Of a stretch of 64,000 nt of DNA, positions 49,670 through 60,556 are shown piece after piece (the first letter of the stretch is position 1; each line of letters opens with the position of its first letter). The notes beneath the pieces were generated by a model. The model worked only from the letters and a program-made list of their open reading frames with translations. It did no database searches and was not told the DNA's origin. The position numbers and the translations under genes are program-made. This DNA comes from Hymenoscyphus infarciens (taxonomy: Eukaryota; Ascomycota; Leotiomycetes; Helotiales; Helotiaceae): the NCBI GenBank assembly GCA_001414345.1, contig LLCB01000087.1, positions 62,001 through 126,000 on the forward strand. Direction: 5' to 3'.

Positions 49670-51200
49670 AACCTTGAAAATTGTCTGTAGGATACCAAGC
49701 GGGATCTGAATCGTATCCGACTAAGTTCGTAGATACTTATAAAAGAGACTTCGTTTTCAAATCCTTCAATATTAAGTATAAGTATTCGCGTTCGCTAAAA
49801 GAGTGTAGTCCGATCCTATCTAGCAGGTCAGAAAAAGTTCAAAGTTTAAAAAGTTCAAAAAGTACAAAAAATTTAAAATAGAGACAGAGGCGAATTTAGA
49901 ATAGAGTCAGAAGTCGTTTAGTTAAGAGGCAGTGATAACTTAGTTAAGAGCTTACTTCGAGAGCGTACCGATTCGTATCCGATTCGAATTACTAAAAGAG
50001 TGTAGGTCTAAAAAAGTTCAGAATAAAGTTAGAAGCGAATTCAGAGTAGAGTCAGAGGCGAACATCGAGAGGTAACGTTGTAGGTGACAGTGATGTCTCA
50101 GCTAAGAGTTCACTTCAAGGGCGTACCGATTCGCATCCGATTCGAAAAATTCATATCCTTTCGAGAGCGTACCGATTCGTGTCTGATTCGAAGTTGAAAG
50201 AAAAGAAAAGAAAAGAGTATAAGTTCGTCTAAACTAAGGTCGGCGAGGACTTAGAGTGAAGTTAGAACGAAAAAGTTAATAATATCGTAGACAGTAATAA
50301 CTTATCTAAGAGGTTACTATCCTTTCGAGAGCGTACTAATTCGATTTATATCTAATTCAAAAGTTTAAATAAAAAAAGGACTTCTAGCTTAGCTAGAAGT
50401 AAAAGAAAGTAAGAAAGAGAGAAAGACTCCTTGCCGGAGTCGGTGGGGTTTCGGCTGTTTAAAGGCGAAGTTGTAGCTAAGTTATTATATTGAAATTCTT
50501 ATCCGAGTATCTAGAGACAATAAAAGGGGTAGTGTTTCAGCTAGTCAAATACGAAGTTATTACTAAATGTTATTATAATGCCTTATTCTCTTCGAAGTAC
50601 TTAAGAACTTAATCATCTTCTGATTTCGAATTCTACTTCTAAAGTAGAGGACGATTAGCTGTCGTATCGTAGGGAGTTCGAGGCTGAATCAGATAAGGAG
50701 GGGGTATTTTAGACCGTTACGCTAATATCTCGTAACTTAGCGTTTTAGCAGGTCTCCTTATCTATAGCTAAAAGATTATTCACTATCTTAGCAAAGTTAT
50801 AATTCTAGCGTCTCTTAATAGTAGTAGACGAGTTTCAGAGCTAAGGTGTAATCTTATCCTATATATAAAAGAAGCTTTCCGATTCTAGTATCTCTCCAAG
50901 TATAGCTATACTCGAAAAGTAACCTTTTAAAGTCGGTAAAAGTTTCTTTAGCATAATCTTCTCCTAATTTTAACTTCTATCTCTTTTAACCTTTATACCG
51001 GTAGCTAGGACTCGGTTCGTAACCGTAGTCTTTTAAATGTTCACTAGTAGAGGTTCGAGGGGAGTTTAGAGTAGAGTCGGATAATGTTTAGTCGAGATTA
51101 AAGATAGCAATAACTCAGCTAAGAGCTCGCTTCTTTATTTCGTCCTAACAGAAAGCGTATTTTAACCGATTTATATCCGATTCAAGGTTTAGGAAGTAGT
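49670..51200. repeat. Degenerate direct repeats inside the LTR element
   Basis: A unit containing AGAGCGTACCGATTCGTATCCGATTCGAA, followed by GTTCAGAxTAGAGTCAGAGGCGAA and CAGTGATxxCTxAGCTAAGAG, recurs at about 49955, 50115, 50160, 50325 and 51160. Spacings are irregular, about 45-170 bp apart apart from the last copy. Copies differ largely by transitions. Confidence 0.65.
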
Positions 51201-51933
51201 ATAAAGTTCATTAGAGGTAGGGGCCCGTAAGCGAAGGAGGTCTAAACGTAGGCTTTAAAAAGTAAAGGAGGGTTTGAACAAAGGTTTAAAAGAGAGTTAG
51301 ATTAGAGAGGGTTTAGAGACGGAGTGTTTTTTAAGTTATTAACTTTATAGTTCGCTTAAGAGTATGTCTATCTTATCTAACCGATTGTTTTATCCTTTGT
51401 TTTCGTACTACTATCTTATTAATATATCGTCCGTATCTAAGAAGTCTTACTTATTATTTTATCAAGACCTTCTAAGTCTTAGTATACAGTTACAGATCTA
51501 AGAGGGTTTAGAGAGTCTTTTAGAAAGAGGGGTAGCCCTAGAAAGGCGTTTAACGCCTCGTGGTAGAACTAGGTTCGACATTTCGAAGATGCCGATTTAG
51601 AGGGGGGGGGTAGGATTAGATTTAGAAGCCTTCTAGATAACTATTATAAGTCGGCTTATTCACTAAATCTAGGGTTATTAGGATTCTTAGGAAATACTTA
51701 ACGTATTCTAATCCCTTAACGTGTACTAAAACACGATTTACACTAGCTATCTATATAGATAATAAACCCTACTATTACTAGCTATCCGAGTAGTCTCTAA
51801 TTACCCGGCTATTTAAGAATGCCGTCATAATGTTCTAAATCAAAGGCGAATCGACTTCTAAACAAAGAGTAGCGACAAGCTCGAAGGAGATATTATTAAG
51901 GCCGTCACCGGCGAAGAAGAGTTATTATTTTTA

Positions 51934-52430
51934 TATAATAGTACGAAATATACACAACTATAGTAGAGGCATATAGGAGTGCGTATAGTAGAATGACGTA
52001 TGTAGATACTAGGTACTAATATAGAAGAAAACAATAACTGTCCCTCTACTATACTGAACATGAACGTCTATATATAAGAAGGTTAGAAGCTTCTAAGTTC
52101 TAATAATAATAATAACCGAGCCCTGCCTAATATAGCTAATACTAAATAATAAGAGCTAAAAAGCTAAATATATAACCTCTGATCCTTTAGAAAGCTAAAT
52201 ATATAACATCTAAACCTTAATCCCTTCTATATATAAATGTTAGACATTAATACCTTCGGCACTTCGCTTATATAAGTATCGGTCATTTGTAATCTCGGCC
52301 CTAGGGGTATTAGGGGTATCGGTACTGCTTAGGGGTATCGGCAGTTTCACGAATGCCGACAATTTAGGATAGTGCTGTCATATGATAATCCAGCTGTCAC
52401 ATGATAATCCAGGATGGCATGCCATCACAA
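51934..52430 (-). repeat. LTR (5') of the nested element
   Basis: It begins TATAATAGTACGAAATATAC and ends GGATGGCATGCCATCACA, and is about 497 bp. It is less mutated at its right end than the other copy (CATGATAATCCAGGATGGCATG). It is followed directly by the AGGCT duplication. Confidence 0.9.
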
Positions 52431-54170
52431 GGCTATTTGATTAGCTACGAAGTTATAGTATAAGGACTTTACTTATAAGAAAATCCTATATATGCTTAAT
52501 TAATTTAAGAGTATACTAATATCTGATTAATAGCTTTAAAGGCTTTAAATACGTTAAAAGCTCCTACTTTGTTAAATAGAACCTTCTACGCTTAAGTAAA
52601 ATACTACTCTTATTAAAGCTATTACGAATAAATTTAAATCTAGCTAGGTAATCTAATATAGCTATTATACTATATATATTTACCTTTGTTATAAGCTAAG
52701 CTTCTTTATTAGTAAAAGAGAGATTACTTAATTAAATTAGTAGATAGTACCTATATCTACTAAGGCTAGGAAGAATATTTTTAAGAGAGTTTGTAAGTAG
52801 TTTATTATTAAAGAACTAAATCGAGTATAAAGTGTTAATAGCTATGATAAATTATCCTTTTATAGCTTCTAGATATATAGATTTATTAACGCCTACTTAT
52901 ATAAGATATTAAGATATTTTATTAGCTTTTCTAACTATACCTAGGTCACGGTTATAAAGTACTACTTTTAATTAGTATATAAATATAGCTTCTTAAAAGT
53001 AGTATAAGTAGATAAAGGTATAGAGACTCTTTTAATAGTAGTATACTATCTTCTTTTATAGTATAAAAAGAAGCCTAATTTAAGGATATTAAAGACCTAG
53101 GTATATAGCACTTCTACTAAAAACTAGTATATTAAGTAATAGTAGTATACTCTAATTAATTAATAAACTTCTTAGTAGATAGGATACTTTTAAGCGCTTA
53201 AATAAAAGAGTCTTTTTAATAGTTTAAAGTATAATTAGATTACCTTATAATATATCTATATAAACGTTATCTACTACTAGATTGACGAGTTTATTAAGAC
53301 CTATAATATATACTCTATTTGAAAGTAACGTTAATAATAGTAGGAAGTACTATAAGAGAAGCTAGACAAGATATATAATTATTAAGATAATAATACTAGA
53401 AACTATAAATATAAGGCTAATCTAGAGATATAAGAGGATCTTTAAGAGAAGGTCTCTTTTTATAATAATATTAAGTATCTTAATAATAATACTTATATAG
53501 TATATAATAAGATTAAGATAAGTTAGCTTAAAGCTAGTAATAAAGACTTTAACCTTTTTAATAAGATATAATTAGAGCTTAATATACTATATACTCGATT
53601 TTATCTATATCTTTATATAGAATTATATACTAAGAGGTATATCTATTAAATAAAGGAATTAGTTATACTAGTAGAAGAGGAGGACCTTATTAATACTATA
53701 AAGGCTCTTATGCTTAAGACGGAGGAAGAGATAGGTAATAGACTTAGGTATTATAGTAGAGAGTATAAATAGAACGTTATAATGTATATAGATACTAACT
53801 AGCTTTTATAGAATAACTAAGAGTAATATATTAAACTTAATAAAGAAGAAGAAGAGAAAGTAAAGGGAGATAATAGTAGTAGGATATACTTCGAGCCTAG
53901 TTCTCTTAAATAAGTAGATTTTAGGTTATCTAGAGTATTATTAAGAAGGGTGTAAATACTAGTTTTAAAGCGCTAATAATACTATAATTTATTAAATATA
54001 TATACTTTTAGTATACTTAAATAGCCTTAATATACAATTCTCTTAACTTTGAAGTATAATTAAGTGTAAAAGGTAGTAGTAGAGTACGTTAAATTATAAT
54101 ATATTTAGGCGTAAAAAGTCGATTTTCTAAAATGTCTGAGAGGGTCGCTAACAGCCACCATAGCGGGGTA

Positions 54171-54725
54171 GAATCTTCGGTCCGGGCTCCGTTCCGCTCT
54201 CGGAGTCGTTCCGAGGCGACTCCTTGGGAAAGACTAACCTCCAGTCTGGTTCAGTAACGATATCTAAGCAAAGAACTACGAAGCACGAAATATTTGCCAG
54301 GATTATACCGTCACAGGAAACCATTACCAAGAGTCAACGAACTCCAGCACATTTCGACTCATTGACTGCAGTGCCCCCAACAGCGAAGGGTCTCGGGTGA
54401 TGAGGGTATGCTCTTACTTTTTAATTACCCACTGTCAATTTCTTGAGTCGTCTGTTTTAATATTACAACCTCGAACAAATTTATTAACAGAACATCGAAT
54501 AAGTTAACTGTGTAATAGTGACTGAATTTTGTGCACGAATCTAAATAGCAGCATAGCAGTGCATAGCGAAACCGGATCCTTGACGCAGCTGGCAAGACAG
54601 GATCAATTATGAAAGTCGATCATGCAACAAATCACCTCTGACGAACAGGTACGTACACATTTGAGTGTGTTGATGATACAATTTTGTTGCCGGTAGAAAC
54701 ATTGAAATAACAATTGAAAAGGCTT
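54171..54725. other. Right flank of the TIR transposon
   Basis: Normal composition resumes abruptly after the transposon. The sequence is presumably continuous with 45570 before insertion. No convincing gene is seen. Confidence 0.5.
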
Positions 54726-55060
54726 TCTAGATCAGATGGTGATAATGAATACGGGCCTTTCGTTGCATCGCGCTTTTCGCATTGCTCTAAATGTTATAAT
54801 ATTTATTTTAGGAACATGGGAGATCAGACGAAATAAACACGAAGTGGATATCGTCTGATAGTGGTTTTGTTGCACATCGCATTGCGGAAATTGTCCTGGA
54901 TATTTTGATTTGATGAAAAGAGATCAGATGAAAATATATTTGGTGAGTGGGAATTCGTCTGAAAAGGGATTTGTTGCACGTGGCAATATTTGAAAAATGT
55001 CCTAGATATGTTAGTAAGATGAATGGAGATCAGATGAAATTTGGTTTTTTTCTTATATCG
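54726..55060. repeat. Four degenerate ~100-bp tandem repeats
   Basis: Units start near 54728, 54819, 54919 and 55026 with (G/T)AGATCAGA(C/T)G. They share internal blocks TCGTCTGA, TTTGTTGCAC and GAAA(T/A)(T/A)GTCCT(G/A)GATAT. The last copy is truncated. Copies are well diverged, so the array is old. No coding frame runs through it. Confidence 0.7.
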
Positions 55061-55785
55061 ATGTTTAGTGAAGAATAGAGAAAGGGACGAGATAGTGTTC
55101 TCCGCCCGCTTTCTTAGTCAGGTGATATAGCCCAACCCCCGCCCCCTCATTGTCACCAAAACACAAACACAACCCTCATGTATATACGTTTATTGTATAG
55201 CTAACACTCAAAATGAGACTCATGTATCCGCCGGTACCGACCCGCCGTCGACTAGTAACGTCTGTCCTGCCGGGACGCTTTATGCTCTCTACGAATATGC
55301 GTGTGCTCAACAACTCCAAGTCCAGAAGATGAACATCCAGGGAAAGGTCCATAATCTAGAAAACAATGAATTAGACGCGGGGCTAAGCATTCTCTGATAG
55401 AGAAATCATCTCTTGTGCTCCCGGAGGCTTCGGTAGAGCTGCGTTCGATCGAACAAGAACGGAGAACGACTCCTTCACAAGGATTATCACGACCGTACTC
55501 GCTTCCAAATGCGGTCTCCCCACCAATGTCGCGGAAGACCTCCAAGTCTCAGACAGACCAGGTCATGAATTCGGCCTGAATGATTGTGTTCCCACCAGTC
55601 CATTTTATTAAAACCGCCGTAAAACGACTAAATTCGATACACACACCTTCATACCTCGAATCAGGAAACTAAGCGACCTTTATGAGACTATTCTAAATCC
55701 CTCTTAATTTACAAACAACACTATCATTGTCGTTAGAGCCTCTTATAGTCTCTATAGAGTAAGTAAATTAGATAAGCTATGCAAT
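55061..55785. other. Unassigned sequence before the PKS relic
   Basis: About 700 bp. A minus-strand open stretch at 55252-55545 (97 codons) has no recognisable motif. Upstream PKS sequence might be expected here, but I cannot read any. Confidence 0.4.
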
Positions 55786-55789
55786 TACT

Positions 55790-56158
55790 AGCCAACTGTC
55801 ACTAAGAATAAAAAAGGAGAGGTTTAACATTCAAGGAAGTTATTACGCGACCTAGAGTAGTTCTTTTACTCTCGAACTCCTTGATAATGTAGAAAGATTC
55901 AACTATTCTTTTCTCGAGGTAAATTCGAGAGCTACGGCTAACATAGATCCTCAACAACGCTTTCTTCTGGACTTGTCCTATAAGGCATTGAAATCCTTTG
56001 GCTATTTAGAAACACATAGCTATGAAGAGGGCGATAATGTCAGCTGCTTTATCGGAGCTAGTCTAGTAGAATACCTCGACAATACGAATGTATATACACC
56101 AACAGTATACACCTCCACTGGTGTAGTACTCTTCGAGCTTTTCTTTGTAGCAGGCTAA
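55790..56158 (+). pseudogene. Polyketide synthase ketosynthase relic
   Basis: One frame reads ..ELLDNVERFNYSFLEV.. followed by NIDPQQRFLLDLSYKALKSF (about 55935-55990), then DNVSCFIGASLVEYLDNTNV and YTPTVYTSTG (about 56036-56125). These are the N-terminal KS signatures of fungal type I PKS: the DPQQR helix and the GCFIGAS strand. A TAG interrupts the frame near 55849, and the active-site Cys region is missing because the sequence runs into AT-rich DNA at about 56160. Only about 120 codons of a protein usually well over 1500 residues remain. It is clearly dead. Confidence 0.85.
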
Positions 56159-56159
56159 C

Positions 56160-57290
56160 CTAGCCAGGCTAAATTCCCAATATAGTTGAAGCGGTCCCGT
56201 GCAAATTATTGATTCTGCTTGTTCATCAAGTCTCGTGGCATTCGTCATTCTTGGAGTTGCAGGGTGTGGATCATATTCATGATTTGATGCTGAGAACTGG
56301 GAGTGAGAGGTCGGAATAGGAGGTTGGACGCGGGTATTTGTTTTTGTTTAATATTTCAGAGTATAAGTAGAATACTTATTTAGAGTTTAATTAGTTTCTT
56401 CTAAGTAATTTATTATAATATACATAATAAGAATTGCTCTGCGAAGCTCTCTTTAAACTAGTTTAATAAATCTTAAGTAGTTATTCAAGCGGCTTTAACT
56501 AACTAAAAAGGTTGCTTTCGAAAAATATAGTAGCTCTAAGACTATTTAAGTTAGTTTATTATCTCTCTAAAAATTTCTTATTTAACTTTTGCTAAAGTTT
56601 AGTATAATTGAATAAGTTAAAAAGCTTTTAAAGGTTTAGTCTCGAATATATAGAAAGAATTAGTTAGTTCTATACTTAGTGAAGCAAATACACTGTCTAT
56701 CTATATTATAGCTCCTACGGAATTCAGGTTTCTTATAATACTATAAAATAGTCTATCGATATCAAGTCTAGAAAGATATACTTATAGTGATTTTTAGCGG
56801 CTTCGTATATAAAGATTGTTACTGAATAGAGATAGATACTAAATAGAGATAAGAGACTTAACACTTCTATAATTAAGTATAATACAATAGATAATAAAAC
56901 CACCGTTTCTCTAGGACAGAGACACTGTCCTCTTAAGTAGAAAAAACGACCAACGTTATTCCTTAAGTACGCTTCACACTTCCAACTTAGAAGTTCTAAG
57001 TCGCTTCACGATCAACTAAGCTCGGGCTTATAATTATTCTTTCGACTTATTATCTATCGGAATCTCTCTCAAGTATTTGGTGTTTAGTAGAGGCTATACA
57101 TGCTATTATATCTTAGAGCTATCCTCCTCTCCGGCGGAAAAACAATGTTGCTTATAATTATTTCGGAGGTATTATTTGACTTCGGAGATACTGTTTTATT
57201 TCTAAGCGACGTCAACATCTATATAGTAGGCAAGAGCCGCTCACACAATAGCACAATAGCATAGTAACACATTCGCCTGAATTCTCTCAT
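56160..57290. other. AT-rich spacer and SDR promoter
   Basis: 56340-56900 has RIP-like AT-rich composition with stops in all frames. It may include the rest of the decayed PKS locus or a transposon, but no motif is readable. The last 150-200 bases form the promoter and 5' UTR of the SDR gene. Confidence 0.5.
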
Positions 57291-57300
57291 ACTTCTAATC

Positions 57301-58103
57301 ATGCCCGGCACCTCTCCTGTCATTCTTATCCTCGGCGCAGGGCCTAATATCGGCCAGGCAGTTGCTCGAACCTTTGCCTTGAAAGGCTACAAGGTTGCTC
57401 TCGCTGCCCGATCACTGAAGGAGGCAGACAGTACAGACACTCAACTAAACATTACAATTGACTTCGCCAACCCTGACGATGTTGTTCGTGCTTTTACAAG
57501 AGTAAAAAAGGTGCTTGGTATCCCAAGTGTTGTTGTTTACAATGGTAAGTCTCGACAACGAAGGCGAATAACTGTCTGCTAAAGGTTTGCAGCATCTGCC
57601 TATACACCGTCTCCTCCTAACGACCCGTTCGCCATACCGCTAGAGGCTTTTAACCGAGATATGACGATCAACACTACCAGCGCTTTTGTTGCTGCGCAAC
57701 AAGCAGTCCTTGGTTTCGCGGAGCTTCCTACCCACCTTTATGCAGCAAATTCGTTCTTCTTTACAGGGAATATCTTGAACGTCGCAGTTCTTCCGTCGTT
57801 TATGGATGCGGGTACGGGCAAGTCAGCTTCCGCACATATGATGATGGCTGCAGCCGCAGCATACAACGACCGAGGATTCAAGCATGCCACCCCCTGAAAA
57901 CATTGGTGGGAGGACTAACAATTTGTAGGTTCTATTATGTCGACCAACGGAAGGCGGACGGCACAGCCATTTTCAAGGTCGACGGAGAGGCGCATGGGAA
58001 ACACTTCTGGGAGCTCGCAGAGGCGAACAAGCAGGGCCCGTGGTTACAGACATTCGTTAAGGACGTGGGATATAAGAACTTCGACAGCCCATATCGATCA
58101 TAG
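57301..58103 (+). CDS. Short-chain dehydrogenase/reductase-like protein
   Basis: Three exons (57301-57544, 57593-57881, 57929-58103) give 235 residues. The N terminus VILILGAGPNIGQAVARTFA is a Rossmann nucleotide-binding turn (G-x-x-x-G-x-G type), followed by AARS and the VVVYNAS strand (NAG-like position). The classical Y-x-x-x-K pair is not obvious where it should be; the region reads TGNILNV..GTGKSASAHMM, so this belongs to a divergent fungal subgroup or has altered chemistry. The C-terminal FYYVDQR..DGEAHGKHFWELA..GPWLQTFV is shared with uncharacterised fungal SDRs. Intron 2 starts GC rather than GT but has a CTAAC branch site and TAG end. It lies beside a PKS relic, so a former cluster role is possible. 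Substrate is unknown. Confidence 0.82.
57882..57928 (+). other. Inferred GC-AG intron
   Basis: Reading straight through gives a stop eighteen bases after 57881. Removing 47 bases that begin GCATGC and end CTAACAATTTGTAG joins GGATTCAA to GTTCTATTATG and gives FKFYYVDQR in frame with the family C terminus. The donor lacks the usual strong AG|GCAAGT context. Confidence 0.65.
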
Positions 58104-58424
58104 TTTCTTTCTGGATTAATTCTATGGAATTAGCTTAGTTTCCCGTAACTTTGATAAATGCATTATACTGTGACTTGGTTTCAAAGAACATAATTCAGAC
58201 TCGTGAGAGTGAAGATAGTCAAGCGGGATTTTTCTGCCCCTTGTCACCGCCCCATAAGAAATCAAGTTAACTTACTTATTTTATTTTATACAACCAAGGA
58301 TAGTAGATAGATGTCTAGAATGCAATGCTCAAGAATAATAATAATCAAATTCATTGGTACTTCATCGGGCTTACGTTGTTCCGCAGCAGGGGTTCGAGTC
58401 TAGGCGGAAAAGTACTTTACACGA
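58104..58424. other. Spacer between SDR and RPA2 genes
   Basis: About 320 bp including the 3' UTR of the SDR gene and the distal promoter of the next gene. No coding sequence is recognised. Confidence 0.5.
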
Positions 58425-58445
58425 AAGTCGCGACTTGGAACGCGT
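58425..58445 (+). promoter_or_regulatory. MCB-like (MBF) sites upstream of RPA2
   Basis: A palindrome AAGTCGCGACTT (58425-58436) and ACGCGT (58440-58445) sit about 45-65 bases before the ATG. ACGCGT is the MluI cell-cycle box through which MBF drives S-phase genes in yeasts, including RPA subunits. That it acts so here is inference. Confidence 0.55.
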
Positions 58446-58488
58446 CTTACCAAACAAAAATCCAACAATACCAAGTAAAGTCAACGTC

Positions 58489-59546
58489 ATGGGTAGGACA
58501 ATCCATTCGCATACCAAAATCCTAAGCTAACAAGTGTCTAGCCAACAACTACGGATACCAAGGTGGAAACTACTCGACGACGACCTATGGAGGTGGAGGA
58601 GGCAACGAAGGCGGGGGATTCATGAACGGGTCACAGCAAGGAAGCCAAGATAGTCCAGCGCAGTCAAAGGTTCGCGTTCATCACTCGCATACGATGGGAA
58701 ATACTGATGGGTTTACCAGACATACGGACAAGAGACTTTGCGGCCGGTGACGATTAAGCAGATCATCGATGGGTGAGTTTTACCCCGCCTCCAGGCAGAT
58801 TTCCACATATTGATTTTAGGTCATAGCACACAATCACACTCCGAGGCAGATTTCAAAATCGATGGCGCAGAGGTCCATCAGGTACGCTATCCCTATACCC
58901 GGTGCTTCCCTGATACTCGTTCTAATGAAAACCACAGATCACCTTCGTCGGCCAAATCAACAGCGTCTCCCAAAAGGCAACCAACATCCTCTACAAAGTC
59001 GACGACGGCACCGGCATAACCGAAGTAATGCAATGGATCAACAGCGATATCGACCCCAGCACCATCGAACCCGTCGCTAAGGAAGGAGAATACATTCGAG
59101 TTTACGGCCGTTTAAAGGCTTTCGCCAATAAACGTCACGTCGTTTCCAATTCGATACGACCAGTTCCTGATTTTAACGAAGTCAGTTATCATCTCCTCGA
59201 AGCTACGGCTATACATTTGTATTTCACAAGAGGTCCGCCTCAAAGTGCTGGTGGGGTCAAGACGGAGCAGGGAACTGGAATGTTTGTGGATAGCCATGGT
59301 GGTAATAATGCGCCGGCAGCAACTGGAGGCAAGAAGTTATCGGCGAAGATTAGTCAGTATGGCAGAAGGGTCTTCGAGTTGTTGCAAAACTCTCCTCAAA
59401 ATAACGAGGGTCTGCATGTTCATCACATCGCATCACAGCTGGGCATTGAACCAAATGAGGTGTTCAAGGCTGGAGATGAATTGTTGGGAGAGGGATTAAT
59501 TTATACGACCGTTGATGACGAAACCTGGGCTGTGCTGGAGTATTAG
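58489..59546 (+). CDS. RFA2: Replication protein A 32-kDa subunit (RPA2/RFA2)
   Basis: Five exons (58489-58492, 58542-58669, 58720-58772, 58827-58881, 58938-59546) encode 282 residues, the usual size. Exon 1 is only ATG-G; its intron ends AAGTGTCTAG. The N terminus is Gly/Ser/Tyr-rich (NNYGYQGGNYSTTTYGGGGG), the region phosphorylated in RPA2. An OB fold follows (about 80-185: ITFVGQINSVSQKATNILYK..DDGTGITEVMQWI..YIRVYGRLKAFANKRHV). The end, about 205-282, is a winged helix (KISQYGRRVFELLQNSP..LGIEPNEVFKAGDELLGEGLIY). RPA2 is part of the nuclear heterotrimer that coats single-stranded DNA in replication and repair. Intron 3 uses the second of two nearby AG sites (TCATAG); the first would create a stop. 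It converges with the acetyltransferase gene. Confidence 0.95.
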
Positions 59547-60556
59547 ATAGCTTCATATTGTGGAAGGTAATTGCTAGGCGTTTAGGGATGTCTTGTGAGA
59601 TGGATTAGGCATTTACAATGTGTTATGAATAGATGCTACTGTAGTGGAAATACAATGCCAAAAAGCAATTTGAGAAGGCTTTTAATGCCTTTTTCCTGAG
59701 ATACCACATCCAATCTCTTCTGGTGAAATGTTTCTTCTGGATTGTCACAACAAGCCTTTTAGGGTGCTATTAATTTGATTGCCACAAGATGAAAAAATAT
59801 TTTCTATCCCACCTACCTATCTCTAGAGACGCTGGGACAATTTCAATGTTGAAGAAGTCGAGGCTTTAATTGGAAACTCAAGAGATTCGTTGTTGATCAT
59901 GAGGTGAGGAGTGGGAGTGAGGATGGGTTCGCGATGTCATAATGTGATGCCTTTTTTTAAGTAAGTAAAATTACTTAAATATTTGTAATTCTAATAGGTA
60001 GGTACTTACTCTCTTCACATAACTTGATATGAGTAGTTTAGTTGGAATATTTTCCCTTAAGAGGCACTGAACGAAAGGAAACAATACCCGGTGATGAAGG
60101 AAACCTCTATCCAGGGTACCTAGACTTGAACTTCCATGGCCAGTTGCATGACCCTAATTCTCCTAAAAAATTTCGCCCGCTATGAAGATAAATGCCGAAG
60201 AGTCATACCCAAACCTACCACGTTCTAGATTTGCACTCTCAACTAACCATCCGCATAATCAAATTTGATTCCAATGATAGGCGTGCTATGGACTAGCTAG
60301 TGACAAAAAGACGATTCTCCAACCCAAACTTCGACCATAATAATCAATTTCTGAAAACTCAAGTCCCCCAAAGACCACTCAAAAGAATTACTTCCTCCCC
60401 CATCTCGACGAAATAAACAGCAAAGCAAAAGCGGAGACATGGCAGTTTATCAAACGAGAGAAAAAAAACTCGCAATAGGAAAGGCCGTTACTTCTCACCA
60501 AGAATCCCCTCCCCCTTCTCCCGCTCCATCATCACCTACCAAGCCAATACCTCATC
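59547..60556. other. Convergent intergenic region
   Basis: About 1 kb between the 3' ends of the RPA2 (plus) and acetyltransferase (minus) genes. Composition is normal, with no gene recognised. A small palindrome AGTAAGTAAAATTACTTAAAT lies at about 59959-59981. Confidence 0.6.

Larger units (their letters stand above)
47692..52430 (-). mobile_element. LTR retrotransposon, probably non-autonomous Gypsy-like
   Basis: A 4739-bp element inside the TIR transposon, with LTRs of about 496 bp and a perfect 5-bp duplication AGGCT (47687-47691 and 52431-52435). Next to the LTR at 48187, the minus strand reads a purine tract GAAGGAGGGGGGA, placing the 3' LTR on the left. The same strand reads TEDSGQVFLKEGG, like the C-terminal tail of Ty3/Gypsy pol. 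The internal region, about 3.7 kb, is too short for full gag-pol, and I see no RT or integrase motifs. It instead has direct repeats and a GC-richer island. A large retrotransposon derivative is likely. Confidence 0.82.
45577..54162 (+). mobile_element. Large TIR DNA transposon (RIP-degraded) with nested LTR element
   Basis: Left TIR (45577 to about 45729) and right TIR (about 54019 to 54162) are inverted copies over about 145-150 bp. Both begin TATGGTGGCTGTTAGCGACC, then CTCTCAGACATTTTAGAAAA. The flanks share GCGGGG directly outside (45571-45576 and 54163-54168); counting the TA of the TIR gives an 8-bp match GCGGGGTA. Without the nested LTR element it is about 3.8 kb. The interior carries a RIP-broken + frame from about 46080 to 47023 coding a Lys-rich protein (..KGKLEVNYRGIRKRLSYTSK). 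A second broken frame runs across 47400-53950. I could not identify the transposase superfamily; the 6-8 bp duplication argues against Tc1/mariner unless TA alone is the target. Confidence 0.82.

Noticed and set aside
49670..51200. CRISPR-like repeat array
   Set aside because: Fungal nuclear DNA, irregular spacing, diverged units inside an LTR element; no cas genes.
45577..54162. Possible Starship-type giant element
   Set aside because: Long TIRs, a small total size and no tyrosine-recombinase (captain) gene at the left end do not fit.
55252..55545. 97-codon minus-strand frame as a small secreted protein
   Set aside because: No signal peptide and no recognisable motif; charged throughout.
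58773..58820. First AG (TTTTAG at about 58819) as acceptor of RPA2 intron 3
   Set aside because: Using it puts TAG in frame immediately; the next AG (TCATAG, 58826) restores the family sequence.
59028..59546. RPA2 starting at the internal Met at 59028
   Set aside because: The conserved OB-fold start and upstream exons with good splice sites lie before it.
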